Below are positions 35,801 to 49,600 of a stretch of 64,000 nt of DNA, piece by piece. The notes beneath the pieces were generated by a model. That model had not been told where the DNA came from. It worked only from the letters and a program-made list of their open reading frames with translations, and did not search any database. A program made the translations under genes and the position numbers. Position 1 is the first letter of the stretch; each line of letters starts with the position of its first letter. The stretch is taken from contig VYZI01000025.1 in NCBI GenBank assembly GCA_013397695.1, forward strand, positions 377,692 through 441,691, written 5' to 3'. This stretch comes from Centropus unirufus (lineage: Eukaryota; Chordata; Aves; Cuculiformes; Centropidae).

Positions 35801-38800
35801 GCTTGTGAGTGCTGAGAGGCTCCATTTGTCCAGCTTTTTTGAACCCCGCAGCTGTGCATTCCAAATCCCAGCTTCTCTAGGCCCTTGTTCCCCTCTACCA
35901 CCACCCCCACTGCTCACCAGTTGTTCTCTGTGGTGGAGCCTTTTTATACTCTGCTTGTGTGAAGAGCTAGACAGGTAGCCCAATGCCATTATGTTGGGCA
36001 GCCTGGGACTCTCCCCGCTTTGCTTCCTATTTGACTTTCATGGTGTGGTTGGAGCTGCCGATGCTGCTGCCAGTGGTGGGAAGTAAGTGCATTTTCTCCA
36101 GTCGTCTCCTCCAGGAGCTCCTGTCTCTGCCCCAAGCTGTCCACAATTCTGACATGGGGGACTGGTTGTAGTGCCCATCATAGTTCAGAAATTACCAAGA
36201 ATTATGAAGCTAAGCCTGGTTTCTCCTGGCCAGCAGCACAGCCTGTCAAACTTTCCCCTTTTCCTCACAGAGACAAAGGCAGCAGCTGTCGGTGGTGCTG
36301 TCCTAGGGCTGGAGCAAACCTGTTCCCAGGCACGTGCTGGGTAAAACACCCCAAAGCAGGTGGTCTGCAATTCTCCACCTCTTTGGAAAGCAACTAAATT
36401 ATTTATGAGCAAAAAAAGCCCTAATTTCACCCAGCAGAAATAGTGTTTTAAGCCTGCTACTGTAAGTCCAAGGATAAAACCCAGATCTCTTTCAAAATGC
36501 TCTTGGTGCTGGGAGAGAGAATACTTGGAAGTCCTTGTTCAGCCCCACATTTCACAGCATCCTTTATTCCTCAGCTATTCACTGGAAGAACTTCATGCCT
36601 GAAACATTTTAATAACACTGAATCATTTATGTCTGTTACGAGGGAAGAAATTGCTAGTGCACTGCCTCAAGAATTAAAGTAAAGGGAACATCTGCTCTAA
36701 ACTTCTTGCATCTGACGGTTGCTTGCTATGCATTATTACTTATTGGAGTAATGTGACTCAATTAAACCTTTTTTCTTGTGCCTGATTTTATGCATCGCTT
36801 TAGTACAAAATGTGTGGCTTGCTTAAAACCAACCTACAGCTAGAGCTATGTCTGCATAGAGCTGAGCCCACGTGTACTTTGATGCAATTAACGGCACAAT
36901 TGGAGCATTCTGAAAGTTTGCCTTTAAAAGGCCTTTTGTTCACTCCCCCATAGGGGCTGGGTGTACAAGCACGTAAAATGCAACATTAAGAAGAAAACCT
37001 CCATGAATAATTCTGTAGATGCAGAGAAATGTTTTCTGTAGCTCAGCAGCTGTCTGTATTCAAAAGCAGGGGAATGACTCTTGCTGTGATGATGGTAGTT
37101 TTGATAGGAATCCCCCGCATCTGAAGAATGTTTCTAACATAGGAGGAAAAACCCACCAGAAACATTCCAGGGCTATGAACCTGCAAGCCTCAGAAATCAG
37201 CATCTGAGCTGCTCTGCAGAGACAACAGCAGCAAATCCAGCTACTTCTGCAGGAGGCAGAGAGAGTCGGCAATTGTTTTCCTTTTCCTTCCTTTCAGAAG
37301 CGTATGCGGTCTTACCAACAAGCTTAACTGATTGAAAAAGTATCTGGAAAATAAAGCTCTTGAACTTGCATGCCTAGAAACCCACCAGCATCACGTGTGT
37401 AGCAAAGGCCACATATCTCACAAAATACCACAACATTTCACAAAGGAGGTTTAAGAGCTCCAATTGAATAAAGCTTTCTCTGTGAAATATCTTTATGGAT
37501 CTACAAAGCAGTTAAACCCTCCTTGGGAAAAAAAATGTGTACATCTCTTAGAGTGCAGCAGCAGTGTAACCACCACTGAGGCCTCATTAATAAGGTTTCT
37601 CCCTTATCAGTAGAAGGAGAAAAATAAATCCTCATCACCGAAAAGAAATCCAAACTACTAAATTTTGACCATTTGCTTTTAAATCCTATAGATATATAGA
37701 GTGCTGCAGACATAAACCTGTGTAACAGTGCTCTGGCCTTCTTTAAGGGATGGATCCTGTTACTTAATGCCAGTAATGATAATAACGGGGCTTTAAACTT
37801 GACAAAACACTATTCTAACAACAATTCTGTTAGTGACATAATACTGGATTGTTTTTTGTGGTCTGTTATAGCAGCTCTTAATTAAAGTTAACTTGGGTAC
37901 CATGTGCAGCAGGAAAATTATGCAGTTGCAAACCCTGCAGTTGCTTCATCCATAATATAACGGATGGGGTTTTATTCCTTAAAGAAAGAAAAATAGTATT
38001 CTTCTGTTTTCAGCGAGTTTTTAAAAGCTTTTATTCCTTGAGCATTTTTTATCTCCTGAGAAGATGGTTGCATTGTCTCTGCTCAACTGTTTCCCTTCAC
38101 ATGCACAAATATTTCCAGTTTTTTATTACCAGCGTGTAGTATAGTACTATCTTTTTATGTCTCATATGGTTATAATTATGTTTGGGAAATGGAGATGGAT
38201 GGAGTGTCGAGTGTGTGTTTGGTTTCCCCACAGCCTTCACTCATGGCTGTTTTCTATAATTTGATCAATAGAACGCAGTTGTACAAACAATTGTTTTTAA
38301 TTTCCAGTTCTTGGTTTCAAGTTTCTCATGAAAATTTTAATGTTTTCAGTAAATTATACAACACAGTTTCATTTGCTTTGCCTGAGGCATTTCCTATTTG
38401 CTTACCTCTCCCTCCTGTGAAACTGCACGGCTGACCATCCTGGACTGCCTGATTCATGTGGACACATGCATCCACCACCCCAAAGGCTTGACAAAATGAC
38501 TGCTCCTTCATAAATGTTCACAAATAAACCTGAAAGTGCAAATGTTTCCACTGAGGTGCACAGAAGTCTGGAAACTTGGCTGGCGATTAGGTGAAATGAG
38601 CTGAGCCTTGGTGCCACGCTGGGGCTGGGCTTGTGAAACAAGGGTGGGAGATGCCTTCAAAGTGGTACTGTCCAAGAAGGCCACAGAAACTGTGCTACTG
38701 TCCAGGGCCCATAGTGGGGTGCAGCAGCCGTGTCACCCAGCTGTACGTGGCCTTGGTGATGGTCAAGCACTTGCTGAGCCCTGTCCTACAGCACCCACTG

Positions 38801-41800
38801 AAGAGCTCCTGGTAAAAGCCATTGCTCAATGTGCCCAGCATGCACCAAGCTGCCAAACCCTCTGCACATCTGCTTCCTTTCTGCCATGACAGGTGGTGGC
38901 TACAGCCAGGAAATGCAGCTGGCAATTGGCATTGGCCAGGCTGAGTAGCTGGGAGAAAAAGGAGGCAATAAGGCAAGGGTTTAAATACAATGGTGTTTTT
39001 TTCAAGGGAGATGCCTCTTCTCTCTACTATGAGATGCTCCTTCTCTCTACTAGCTTTGCTCCAAGCAAGAACAGGAATGATGTATGTGCTGCAAGTAGAA
39101 GACTAGGGAAGAGCTGTGATCACTTACTTCTAACACTCCGTAGAAGACCACTTTCCCTTTTACACCTTGGTGGTCATGGTGGAACATCACAGCTGGCATG
39201 GCAGACCACCACGGGCCCCTCTTCCTGGAGGCGGGTGGCTCCCTGGGGACAGCCAGCTGAAACCTGAAGTGCTGTTGCATGGTTGAGAAGTGTTGCTATT
39301 TCTGCTTTTAGCTGAGCAAACTGAAGTCACACAGAAAACGTGTGTTAGAGCAGAGGACGAAACCCAGTCAACTAACAATCCAGCCCTAACAACTGCTGAT
39401 GCCGTTCTGGTGCCAGATCTCCTCCTTACTTCTCCGTCTCAATGAGAGTAAAATGGGGAAACAATGCCATGTGACTGCTCTAGTTTCAGTTCAGCACGTA
39501 CAGAACTGGCTGTAGCTGCACAGAGCAGTGACTGCAGCTAAAGAGCACCCATCTTAGCCTTCAGATTTGTCTTTATGAAGTCAAAGGGACTATTCATATG
39601 AAAAATGAGAGCAGTAACCAGCCCTTGACCTTGCCTTAAACTTACATTGTTGCTGTATAGGTGGGTTGCATGGGTGTTTTCCTGGATAGTTTTTCTTCTA
39701 CTTCAATCAGTCCTTAAGAAGGACCATATTTGTGTTTAAACATATCTTCATCTTACAGCTGTAGGGGTCATTTAAGTTGGCTTCTCTGTTGCTGGTTTGT
39801 GTGCTTTTAATCTGTTGTACTCATTAGTTCTTAGCTGGCATTTTTCTATCTAAGTGACTTTCTACAGAAAATGTCAGGAGGCTGGAAAGCTCAGTCTCTT
39901 ACATCATGTTGTGATTTGATGTAAAAGTAGCACACATTATGCTTTGAAGAGTGACCAAGTTTAAAATTAGCTACATGATCTGTTTGTTTAGGAATTTATA
40001 CAAAACTGCCACTATTGCACAATAATGAGAATAATGACATTTGCTGTGAAAGGCTTTTCTTTTTTTACTGTGAACTTTATGCCTCTTCACTTATTTCAGT
40101 AAATGGCCAATAAAAATGCAATAAATCCAATGCTGTAAAAGCAAGTATAGGTTTGCACTTCAGGCTTTGTAGGTGCCTGACTTTCCTGCCACACTGGCTG
40201 GAGGTACCCAGCCTCCCTGTGTTGCCAAGAACTGCCTTTTGGGTCTTCCCTACCACATACCTAGAAAAATGCATCCCACCTTCAGCATGTGAAGTCCAAG
40301 AACTCTCTGCCACGAGCTGCCCAGTGTTTGATGCCATGCTTGAGGAGGAGGATAATAACATGACTACAAAAACAGGGGTGGCTGGCTCCCCAAGGCATCT
40401 GGAAAGCGAGTAGGGCAGAGCCTGCAGGCCTTGGGCAGAGGTTGGAGGAGGTGGGGACTGCTTCCCTGGCTGCAGAAAAGGGCTGGGACTGTGGGGCATG
40501 CTGGTGTCAGCCTGCCTCACATCACAGGTAAACGTAGAATTTGTGAACGAAACTAAATTGGAGGCGAGAAACAACAAACTTTGTGTTAACAGCTGCTTGT
40601 ACTGAAATAGGTAATAATCTTAAAACTTGAATTTAACAGGTAAACATTAAACTGTACATTTATATCTTATTCTTTTTTTCCTATAAAGTCTAATTCAAAT
40701 AGAGGACATGGGAAGGAAAAAAAACCCAAATAGATAAGGCTGAACCAAGCTGAAAATAACTCGCCTGTTAGGCTGACTGTAACCTTGCATCTGTGATACC
40801 AGAAACGTTGTGGGACACCTCAACTAAGGGTGATGCAATCATCTGTGCGCAGACAGGGAGATGACAGGGACCACCTCAAAGTTCCGATTTCTGCTAGAAC
40901 CACTTTGTGTCTGCAGCTTCCTGACTGGCACAACAGCTTCTGCTGAGCCTTCCCAGGGACAAAGACAACATCCCCTCCAGCCCAAGGTGGAAGAGCAGCC
41001 TGTCTTGAACAAAATTAATAGGACAAAGTCCCAAATCTTAAATCCCATACAGGAACACCAAAGTGACTGCTCACAGGTTTAGCGTGCTGAGCGGAGAGCT
41101 AACACATTGTAGGATGGGATGTGTCGTATGGATGAGGGCAAAATGCAGAGCTCCCTTGCCCACACCGGGCTGTGATGCTGTCTTGCTTCCTACACTGTCT
41201 CATAAACTCTGCCTTATAGCTGCGTGCAGAAGAGTAGAACCAGCCTTCTGAATGAATCACAGCCATTTTCTAGCTCGGTCCTATGTTTATAGGATTTTGT
41301 ATTGTCTCCTCCTTGGGCTGAATGATCTAGCGCTGCTCTCTGAGTTAATAGGTAGAGCAGCCTTTCAGGCACCAGACTGGAGAAACGGCAGCAAGTGCTT
41401 CTGAGGAGGTGGCTGGTACACAGACACTGTATGTTAGGCTTTGTTTCCCCATCTAATATACTGTTTGGCTCCAGGTGGATGGTCTTCCCATGGACGACTC
41501 CATAATACTGAAAGAGAAATATACAGCTGCTGTTTCAAGGGATGGATCCCAGCTGACCTGCAACTGGGCAAAAATGTCCCAATAAATTATGTCTCAGCAA
41601 ATGGTTTTACTGCCAGACCACAGAGGCAGCAGAAATAAACTACTCTCCAAGCCAGTGCTGCTCAGATCTGGCCACCCAGCCACAGCCTGCCTCCTCTCTG
41701 TGATGTTTAGCTCAACACACAAATGCATGCCCAGAAATGTTTCCCAGCATGGACAAAGCCCACTCACTGCATGCAGAAAAAATGGAGCTGAGTTCCTCTG

Positions 41801-44020
41801 AAAGGCAGGTTTGCTGGGAAGAGTTGAAGAAGCAATGTGAGCATAGGAGGAAACGCTCAACATCAGAGGGCTGAAGGACTGAGAGGTTTTGCTCTATTAA
41901 GTGGAAGGTGAAAAAAAGCTAATGAGAAACAGAGCAAATGTTCTGGGAGCAAACAGACCCATAATATCTCGACGAGAAAGGCAGCAGGGGACAGCAGATC
42001 AAGGCAAGGAAGATTGACAGTGAGGAAGAAGGAAAGTGCAAATTAACTGAAGAGTAAAGCGAAATACGTATCCCTGTGGTAAATGGGCACAGGTGACTAC
42101 GGAGGAGGCAAAACTCTTACTGTGCTTTCTCTGCTCTAACAGGAGGGATGTGACTGCTAGAAATCTTGCTCAGATCCTCAGAGCCACCAACCCACTCCTC
42201 CAGGAGGTACTGATCCTAAGCTTGTACTGTGGGATGCCATGGTTTTGAGAAGACATTATGTACATAAAATTGTGACACAAGACAAACAGACACTTATCCG
42301 TGTATAGGAAACAGAATACTGTTTAAATATTTAATCATGTTTGGTTTACAATACTTTAATGGTGTTAAAGCATCTAATACATGCTCACAAAAAAATCAGC
42401 ATTTTAAAACCATAAATTATTCTGATTGATTTCTTCCCACCCTAGATAAAAGTAACCATTTGACAACAGGCTTCCTCAAACAATTCAGCCCATGATAGTC
42501 TCATTACAAGCTAATATATTCTCTCACACATCTGAACCAAACCACTGAGAAAGTAATAAGTGATCATTCATAGATGCGGACTGGTAGCTAATAGCATCCT
42601 CTCTTACCTTCTAAACACCGAGCACAGTTAAAATAAATTCAGGGTGTATGTCTGTGGAAAACTCGATTGCAGTCACATCTGAGGTGAAGCAAAAATGGAA
42701 GCATTTAGAATTGTTATCGTAAAATCCAAATAATGACCTATAATAGATGTCAGCCTGAAAGGACAACACGACCCCTGAAATCATCTTAAAGGAACTTTGT
42801 CAATGTGTTTAATGCCCACATCCAAGTAAATATATGTTATTCTAAGTATGTGTACTATGGAACTGAGTGTTGAAGCTAAATGGGAAAGCCTCTCCCATTG
42901 AGGCCTCAGGAGCTGTGTGTTGACCTTCAATAGGAAGACTATGATGGAGAGCCAGATGAAGCTGGGATGCTCTGTTCCACTACTGAGGCTGTCAAGGCTG
43001 TTCCAGTCCAGTTTTAAAAAGCATTTTAAGAAACAGAAGAGGTAAAGAAAGGCCTATTTACACCTTGTGGATTCTTTAGGCTGTGAGGAATGCTTCAAGT
43101 CACTGACATTTTGGAAACTAGTCCTTCAAATTTGTCACACTTGGCCTGCAATGGTTTCCTCACACAGGGCAGCAGGGCAGACACGGTGTGGGTGCATTAC
43201 ATGGGTACAGCCCCAGGTGGCCAGGCAAAATGGGAGAGCTCTCACGTGTTCTCCAATGCATGGAAATGGCAATTTTATGGGTAATACTATGTGGTGATTT
43301 ATTAAAAGTTGTGATCCTCTAGTAGCTTTTACTGTGTCATCATAAACCAACACTCCTGTATAGTACATTAAGCTGGGTAATTTTGTTGGCTTTTCATTAG
43401 GGCTGACAAAAGTATATTCTAAGGTTCTTTCATATGGGCTGGTGAGCTGAAAATGTCATTACCCTAAACTGATCATCAAGAGGGGAAAAAAACACCTGGT
43501 CAGCACAGCATGGATGATTTGCAGGGCAAGAGAACCTGGTACAGAAGGGAAAATGTAGCTGTTGGCTACATCAGCCGGTGCTGGTGGCATAAATGCCTGG
43601 ATTGACTCTGCTTCAACACCAGTGAAAATAATGGCAGAATTTGTCTCTCTGGGTTTAACGATTAGGGCAAGTAATTAGAACACATTGGTTCCTGCCCTTG
43701 CTCTGCTATTGACTGGCTGCGGTTCCTTTGGGTTGTAGCTTGACCTCTTTATGCTCTAATTTTCCCTTCAATAGCTTGGGAGTAGTAGATGTTTTGTTGA
43801 GGTGTTGTGATGCTCAGTTAACTGAGGGAACATGCCCAATGTGGTAAACCCAGTGAAAATGGTATTCAGAAGGCAGTGTTATTAGGATGTAGACAAGCCT
43901 GCGTTTTGGGAAACGTTTAAATTCTACATCTTAAACATCCTTTGCAAATGGAACTTGCAGAAAAACAGGGCAAGCACTGCTAACACAGCTTTGCCACACA
44001 CTGTCAAGTGCTTATAAACC

Positions 44021-44030
44021 CTATTTATAG
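44021..44030. promoter_or_regulatory. MEF2-consensus site
   Basis: CTATTTATAG matches the MEF2 consensus exactly and is palindromic at its ends. It is a single site with no other support. Confidence 0.2.
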
Positions 44031-45913
44031 CTACAGTTAAAGATTCAGATATGCAAGTGCTCCATTAAAAGACCACATTAATGAGCCCTTAGAGAAAATA
44101 TCTCACAAAGCCTTTTGAGCTCATAACTGCTCAGTTGTGCAGGGCTTCTTGCTTGTTCACATTCATAAAATATAAATACTGTATACTAAACACCAGCACT
44201 TTGTGGATTACAATGACTTATCCTGCCATCAACAACACGACTTGTGTGAGCGGAGGGGCAGCAGTTGCTCTGGCGGTGTGGCAGAACCCCACTGCAGGCT
44301 GTCAGCCTGTGCCAGTCACTTGCCCGCTGCCTTATCTGGGGGCCTTTCTTTCCAGTGTCAAGTTGAGTGTCAGAGTGACTCTCAGGTCACTATGTGTGAG
44401 CATAATTTGGGAGAGAACAATCAAACCTATTAGCTGAGAGTGGCAGAGCTGGGCCTTCTTGCAACTGCAGTTCCAGAGTGTGGCAGGTATTCAGAGCAAA
44501 ATGTAATAGATAAAAGTCACAGGAGGGCTTTTTTTTTTCCCCTTTGACATAAGCTGGCTGATGAGAAGTGTCATTTGAGAGAGAAAAAAGTTGCTAATTT
44601 TATTTGTCATTATTTCCCTGTTGTCCTTTACTGTCTGCAATTACACAGTTTCCATTTTCTCACCTTCTCCTCTCACAGAATTCCATGTTTTAGGTTGAGA
44701 CAGATGCTCTTTCTTAGACAATTTTTATATATGTTCTATCCTTAATGGCTTTATCAAGCATGCCTTGTGTAAACAAGCATCACTTGAGCCCATTTAAGAA
44801 CAATTCTCTGCAACCTTGAATATTGCATTTCCATCCATCCACAAAGCACTTGAGCACAATTCTGATTTTTTCGTCTGGCTGGCAGTAAGCTGAAGAAACT
44901 GAGGTAGGGAAAGATGAAGTGATTCGTCAGATGTTATTTCCTGGCACATGCTACCAACCAGTCCACGTCCTTGCCTTTGTGCTGTGGTTCCATTGCTTTC
45001 CAAACAGAAGGTGCCCTGCTGGAAGAACACTTCTGCTCCTGAAATGAAAAATAAGGACAGCAAGCTTTTAAAAGCCTCAGGGCAGTTCTTACTGTTCAAA
45101 TATGTCATTGATTTCAATAGTGCATTAGCAGGCTTGTTAAGCAGGATCTAGAGTGTCTAGCTCTATTTCATGGTGGTGAGTACCTGATTGTTCAAAACAT
45201 TAGCATCTTATTGTAACAGCTAACTGGCTCGGGCCATAAACGGCTCCTCGCGGGGTTACCAAGTGCCTGAGAAAACAAGGTCACTCGAAACCAATTGGCA
45301 ATGAATGCAAGAGCGTGGCACCTCCCTGATCTACCTTCCTGCTGCTCTCCTCATTAGTTTCTCTATCTGGCTTGATCTGTCCGTCTATTGGCACAAATCC
45401 TGCTGTCCGTCCCATGTCCTGTATGTGAGTTCCAGCTGACTCCATCACCCTGACCACTGCTGCATTTCTGCCCATTTGTAGGTGAGACTCAGATGTCAGC
45501 TGTGCCAGTAACCTGGGAGACAGCAAGAAAAATCCCACAGCCTGAGGGCTTGCTCGCCATGCTGGGAGACCCGAGTCAGCTTTTCTTGGTCTGGCTTGGG
45601 GACCTGGCCCTGTGTGCACTGAGGCTGTGATACTGGTGTCAGGGTGGTCAGCGGGGATGAAGTCAGTGCCCCAGCCATCTGGATGTACATCTCTTTATGA
45701 AGCTGATGTGAATCTCTTTCTTGATTCCCCTGGCTGTGCAAACTGATCTCCACTATCTAATACGGGAGTAACATCCTTGCTTTCTGGATTCCTGTTTAAA
45801 TCCTTGACAAAATCTTATGGTGTGCAACAGATTTAACAACAAAAATAGAGAGAAATTCCGTCCAGAGTACCTGTATTGCATGTTCATGGAACTGTGGATG
45901 AGAAAGCCACCAC

Positions 45914-46615
45914 GGAATCATAGAATCACAGAATTACTGGGTTGGAAAAGATCTCTGAGATCATCGAGTCCAACTGTACTTGCTGCCACTAAACCATATC
46001 CCTAAGCACCTCATCTACCCATCTTTTAAATATATCCAAGGATGGGGAATCCACCACCTCCCTGGGCAGTCTGTTCCAGTACCTGATGACCATTTCAGTG
46101 GAAAACTTCTTCCTAATCTCAACCATGAACCTCCCCTGGCACAACTTGAGGCCATTTCCCCTCATCCTATCGCCTGACACTTGGGAGAAGAGACCAGCAC
46201 CCACCTCTCCACAATCTCCTTTCAGGCAGCCGTAGGCAGTGATAAGGTCTCCCCTCAGCATCCTTCTCTCCAGGCTGAACAGCACCAGATCCCTCAGCCA
46301 CCACTCATAAGACTTGTTCTCCAGCCCCTTCACCAACTTCGTTGCCCTTCTCTGGACACGTTCCAGGGAATCAATGTCCTTCTTGTAGTGAAGGGCCCAG
46401 AACTGAGCACTGGATTTGAGGTGTAGCTTCACCAGTGCCGAGTACAGGGGCAGAATCACCTCCCTGGCCCTGCTGGCCACGCTGTTTCTGACACAGGCCA
46501 AGATGCCATTGGCTTTCTTGGCCACCTGGGCACACTGCTGGCTCACGCTCACTGGGCTGTCAACCAACACCCCCAGGTCCTTCTCCTCCAGGCAGCTTTC
46601 CAGCCACTCTTCCCC
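45914..46615 (-). mobile_element. CR1-type LINE, 5'-truncated, comparatively young
   Basis: The left edge GGAATCATAGAATCACAGAAT is the reverse complement of the CR1 3' tail. It is followed by an easily aligned 3' UTR and reverse-transcriptase C-terminal coding region. Homology ends abruptly near 46615, after CCAGCCACTCTTCCCC. The coding frame is still open over almost the whole copy, and the sequence is much less decayed than the other CR1 copies here. It is probably the youngest insertion in the window, but it is a truncated, immobile copy. Confidence 0.95.
45989..46570 (-). pseudogene. CR1 ORF2 C-terminal fragment (193 codons open)
   Basis: This open frame covers the part of CR1 ORF2 downstream of the reverse-transcriptase catalytic core. 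Landmarks in order are a Leu-Val-Asp-Ser-Pro-Val start region, RVQRRATKLVKGLE near the middle, a Leu-Arg-Gly-Asp-Leu-Ile segment, GNGLKLCQGRF, and a C-terminal RYWNRLPREVVDSPSL. All are CR1 family hallmarks. The catalytic aspartates lie upstream and are absent because of the 5' truncation, so no enzymatic activity is possible. It is not a host gene. Confidence 0.9.
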
Positions 46616-49600
46616 TTGACTTCAGGGTTTTGGTCAGCCATGGGTGTCCTGCAGCCTAGAACATGAGCACCTGCAGGCACGGGCTGTTTTGGCAGAGCAT
46701 GCATTTACAGGGAGCAGACAGGAGAGTAAAGGCTGGGGAAATGGTTGAGAGGTGGGGGGGACATTGGTTTTGGAGCCCAACATCTCAACACTCACAGAGT
46801 TCTTGTGTCTGTCTGGGCAGAAACGGATCTTCAGGGTTTCAGCAGGATAACTATTAGGGTCTGCAAGTCTTAAGTTCTTCCAGGAGCAGCTGGCAATGCA
46901 GTAGAGTTCTGGGCCCCTGGGGGCTTACAACCGGGGCTGCCTCTTGTTTTTTTTTTTCATCTGTGCAGGAAGCAAATTCACACCATTGAGGAATTAAATA
47001 CTTTAAACCACTACAAAGCAAACGGGTCATATCCATGTCCTCCGTGCTTCAGGTGATGAGGGAAAACAAAGAAAGCTGAAAAAAACTCTGCTATCAGAGT
47101 CAAGAGGCTGCCTTCCTGGAAGAAATGCTGGCTGCAGTCTAGCCCAGTCTTCAGTTGTGTTAATGAAGTTCATATACATTTAGCTTCTGTGTGTGAGAAA
47201 AGAGCAAGACAAGAGGGAATTACAGGGACATGAGAAATGAAAAAAATGGTGTTGCTGATGGAAGCAGTACTTGTGTGTGGGACAAAGGGGCTGAAAAACA
47301 TTAGAAAATGGGAAACCTTTCAGAGGAAACCACCTGGATTTCTAGAAATTAAAAAAAGACATAACTTACAGAATCAGAAAACTATTTTTATTTTCCACTG
47401 AATTAGAATTAGGCACTTATGTGCATTCACAAATGTGGATCTTAACTTCTGCACTTTAGTTTCCCTCCCCACAAAATGTAAATAACAACACTTCTTTACG
47501 CAAAGAGTAGTGTGAAAACATGCTCATTCATATCTGGGAAGCATTTATGGGCTATATGGGAACTATAGCAAAGACTATGAATATACAGTCAAAGCTGTGG
47601 GCTTACGTTGTGACACTTGGTACCTGCTCAGATGCTCTGCATCATGCAGAAAGACTAACAGAGGAGGCTATGAAAACACAAGCCAAATTTAATGAGTTCT
47701 GAAATCAGGAACACATGTCTACCCAAAATTAGAAGTGTAAAATGTTTGAACTCAGAGAGAACATTGAGCAAGGCATATTTATTAAGCAAACAGCAAAAAA
47801 CAGTGAAGAGGTAGGATATGGTGGGGAAATACTCAAAGGTGCAATCCATGGAGCTCATGAAATTTGTATACAGTTGAGAAATAAATCTACTTGGAGTAGA
47901 AGCAACCACTGTGGACAACCAAGAAAACACAAAGACCAATAAAGAGTGAAGAATATGAGACCTATAAATCAGCAGGGTCAGCACTACAGGAAGGGGTACA
48001 AGAGCCCTATTGTGAAAGAAGAATGTAAGAAAATGATCCAAAAAGCTGACATAGCAAAAGAAGATGGGAAAAGATGTGAACACAATGAAAATTTTTATAA
48101 ATTTGGCAGATAGAAAGCCAAAGGTCATTTGGGGAGAAAGTTATCACCTTCCTGAGCAACTGTAAGGCTAACTAGATAAAAAGGGGAATATTGCCAAGAA
48201 AGTGAATTACTACCTGTAGCTGGGTATTCAGCAGGGAGAAGTGGAAAGACTGTCACAGTTTCTTTGTGTTTTCCAAGGACAGAAAATAAACAATCATTAA
48301 CTCTAAAGGCTACCAAGGAATCAAGCAATTGACTAAAATCACCAAAATAAAAAACTATTAAACAAGGGGGTTGTTTACACTCCAGATATTTTCTAAATAT
48401 ATGCCAAAGGAATGTATTCCAGAATTTTAAAGGAGAGTAATGGGGCAGGAAGCTCCAGGGCACACTTGAGAGAGCTGATTATCATTACCAGTAAGGTAGA
48501 TATAACTGGAAACCAATTCTTTTACTCCATTAAATGAAGGAAGGGAAAAACAAAAGGATTAAGAGGAATAAAAACTAATTTTAGCATCCTCAGATTTCAC
48601 GAGTAGAAGGTTTCAATGCTTCATGAGACATCCCTGTGTATGATGGGAGGTGTGGGACTGAGTCTCTAGATGCCAGGCTTGATTACTGAATCCAGGTGGC
48701 AATAAAAAATACATAGAGATTGTTTAGGGTAGAGGCGGGTAATGGAGTGAGATGCATATCTATTGAACTCTGTTAGCACTGTGCAGCTGTCACTTGGGAG
48801 AAAGAGCACAAGAAATTGAGAACATCAAAGAAAGAGGCATAATTGAGAGCAAAGAGGAGGAAGGCTTTTGGAAGCTGAGGATGTTTGCACTGGTGTATGA
48901 ATTTAACCTGAAAAAATGTGAAGTTGGGAAAAAAAAAAAGTCAAGGTTAAGGTGCCTTAAGGAGACAGATGGCACAAGTCACCATAGGAAAAAAATATCT
49001 GAGGACAGAAGCCAAATTTCTATGTGTTTTCCTTTTCAACGTTCAGAGAATGAAAGAACTATATGAACACTGCAATATCTAATTTTCACATACTTTGATG
49101 ACGTTAATAACCTGAACACGGGCATCACAGCGCATGAGGAGACATAGATAGCTACCTAGCAATGGAAACTACAGCTTGTTTCACACTAAGCGGGCAATTA
49201 CCCTACCAGAAGGGCTGCAGATATCCCGTGACAAAAGGTTGTGTACCACAAGGTGTTCGTTGCTGTGGAACTGGGGCCTGCCTGGAGTTGGGTTGCAGGC
49301 TCTTCTTTCCAGCTGGCTTCAAGCAACCTCTTGTTATGATGGTAACCAAAGCATGCACGTAGGATGTGGGGAAACCAAGTTCAAAGCACGCTCTCCCTTC
49401 CTGGAGGTGTTTCAGCTCCGAGCTCTCCTATGTAATGCCTTCTTGGATTAGTTGTTGTTTTTTTTTTTGTTTCCTCCTGAGGAAAATTATTCTAATTTTT
49501 ATGTATTACAATTGGCTCATGGAGAGAAAAAGAGCAGGGGGAGCCGATGGCTCAGCAAGACTGGTCCACATAGGCCAGGTGCCCTTCTGGTGCTATTCAT

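Larger units (their letters stand above)
30050..45913. other. Intergenic sequence downstream of PACRG, no gene seen
   Basis: About 15.9 kb. Local GC rises between 33.2 and 36.5 kb and again at 38.4-41.8 kb, which lengthens chance open frames to 120-166 codons on both strands, none with a recognisable domain. A candidate regulatory element lies at 32490-32860 and a MEF2-like site at 44021. Occasional strong splice-donor-like GTAAGT sequences (for example near 32912) could belong to unrecognised lncRNAs, but nothing supports a transcript. Confidence 0.5.

Noticed and set aside
40077..40577. 166-codon minus-strand open frame
   Set aside because: Lies in a locally GC-richer stretch with a competing plus-strand frame. 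No recognisable domain and low-complexity Ser/Pro content.
47655..48128. 157-codon minus-strand open frame, hydrophobic
   Set aside because: It arises from the purine-rich plus strand. Composition is dominated by Phe/Leu/Ser, there is no domain or signal-anchor organisation, and no splice or promoter context.
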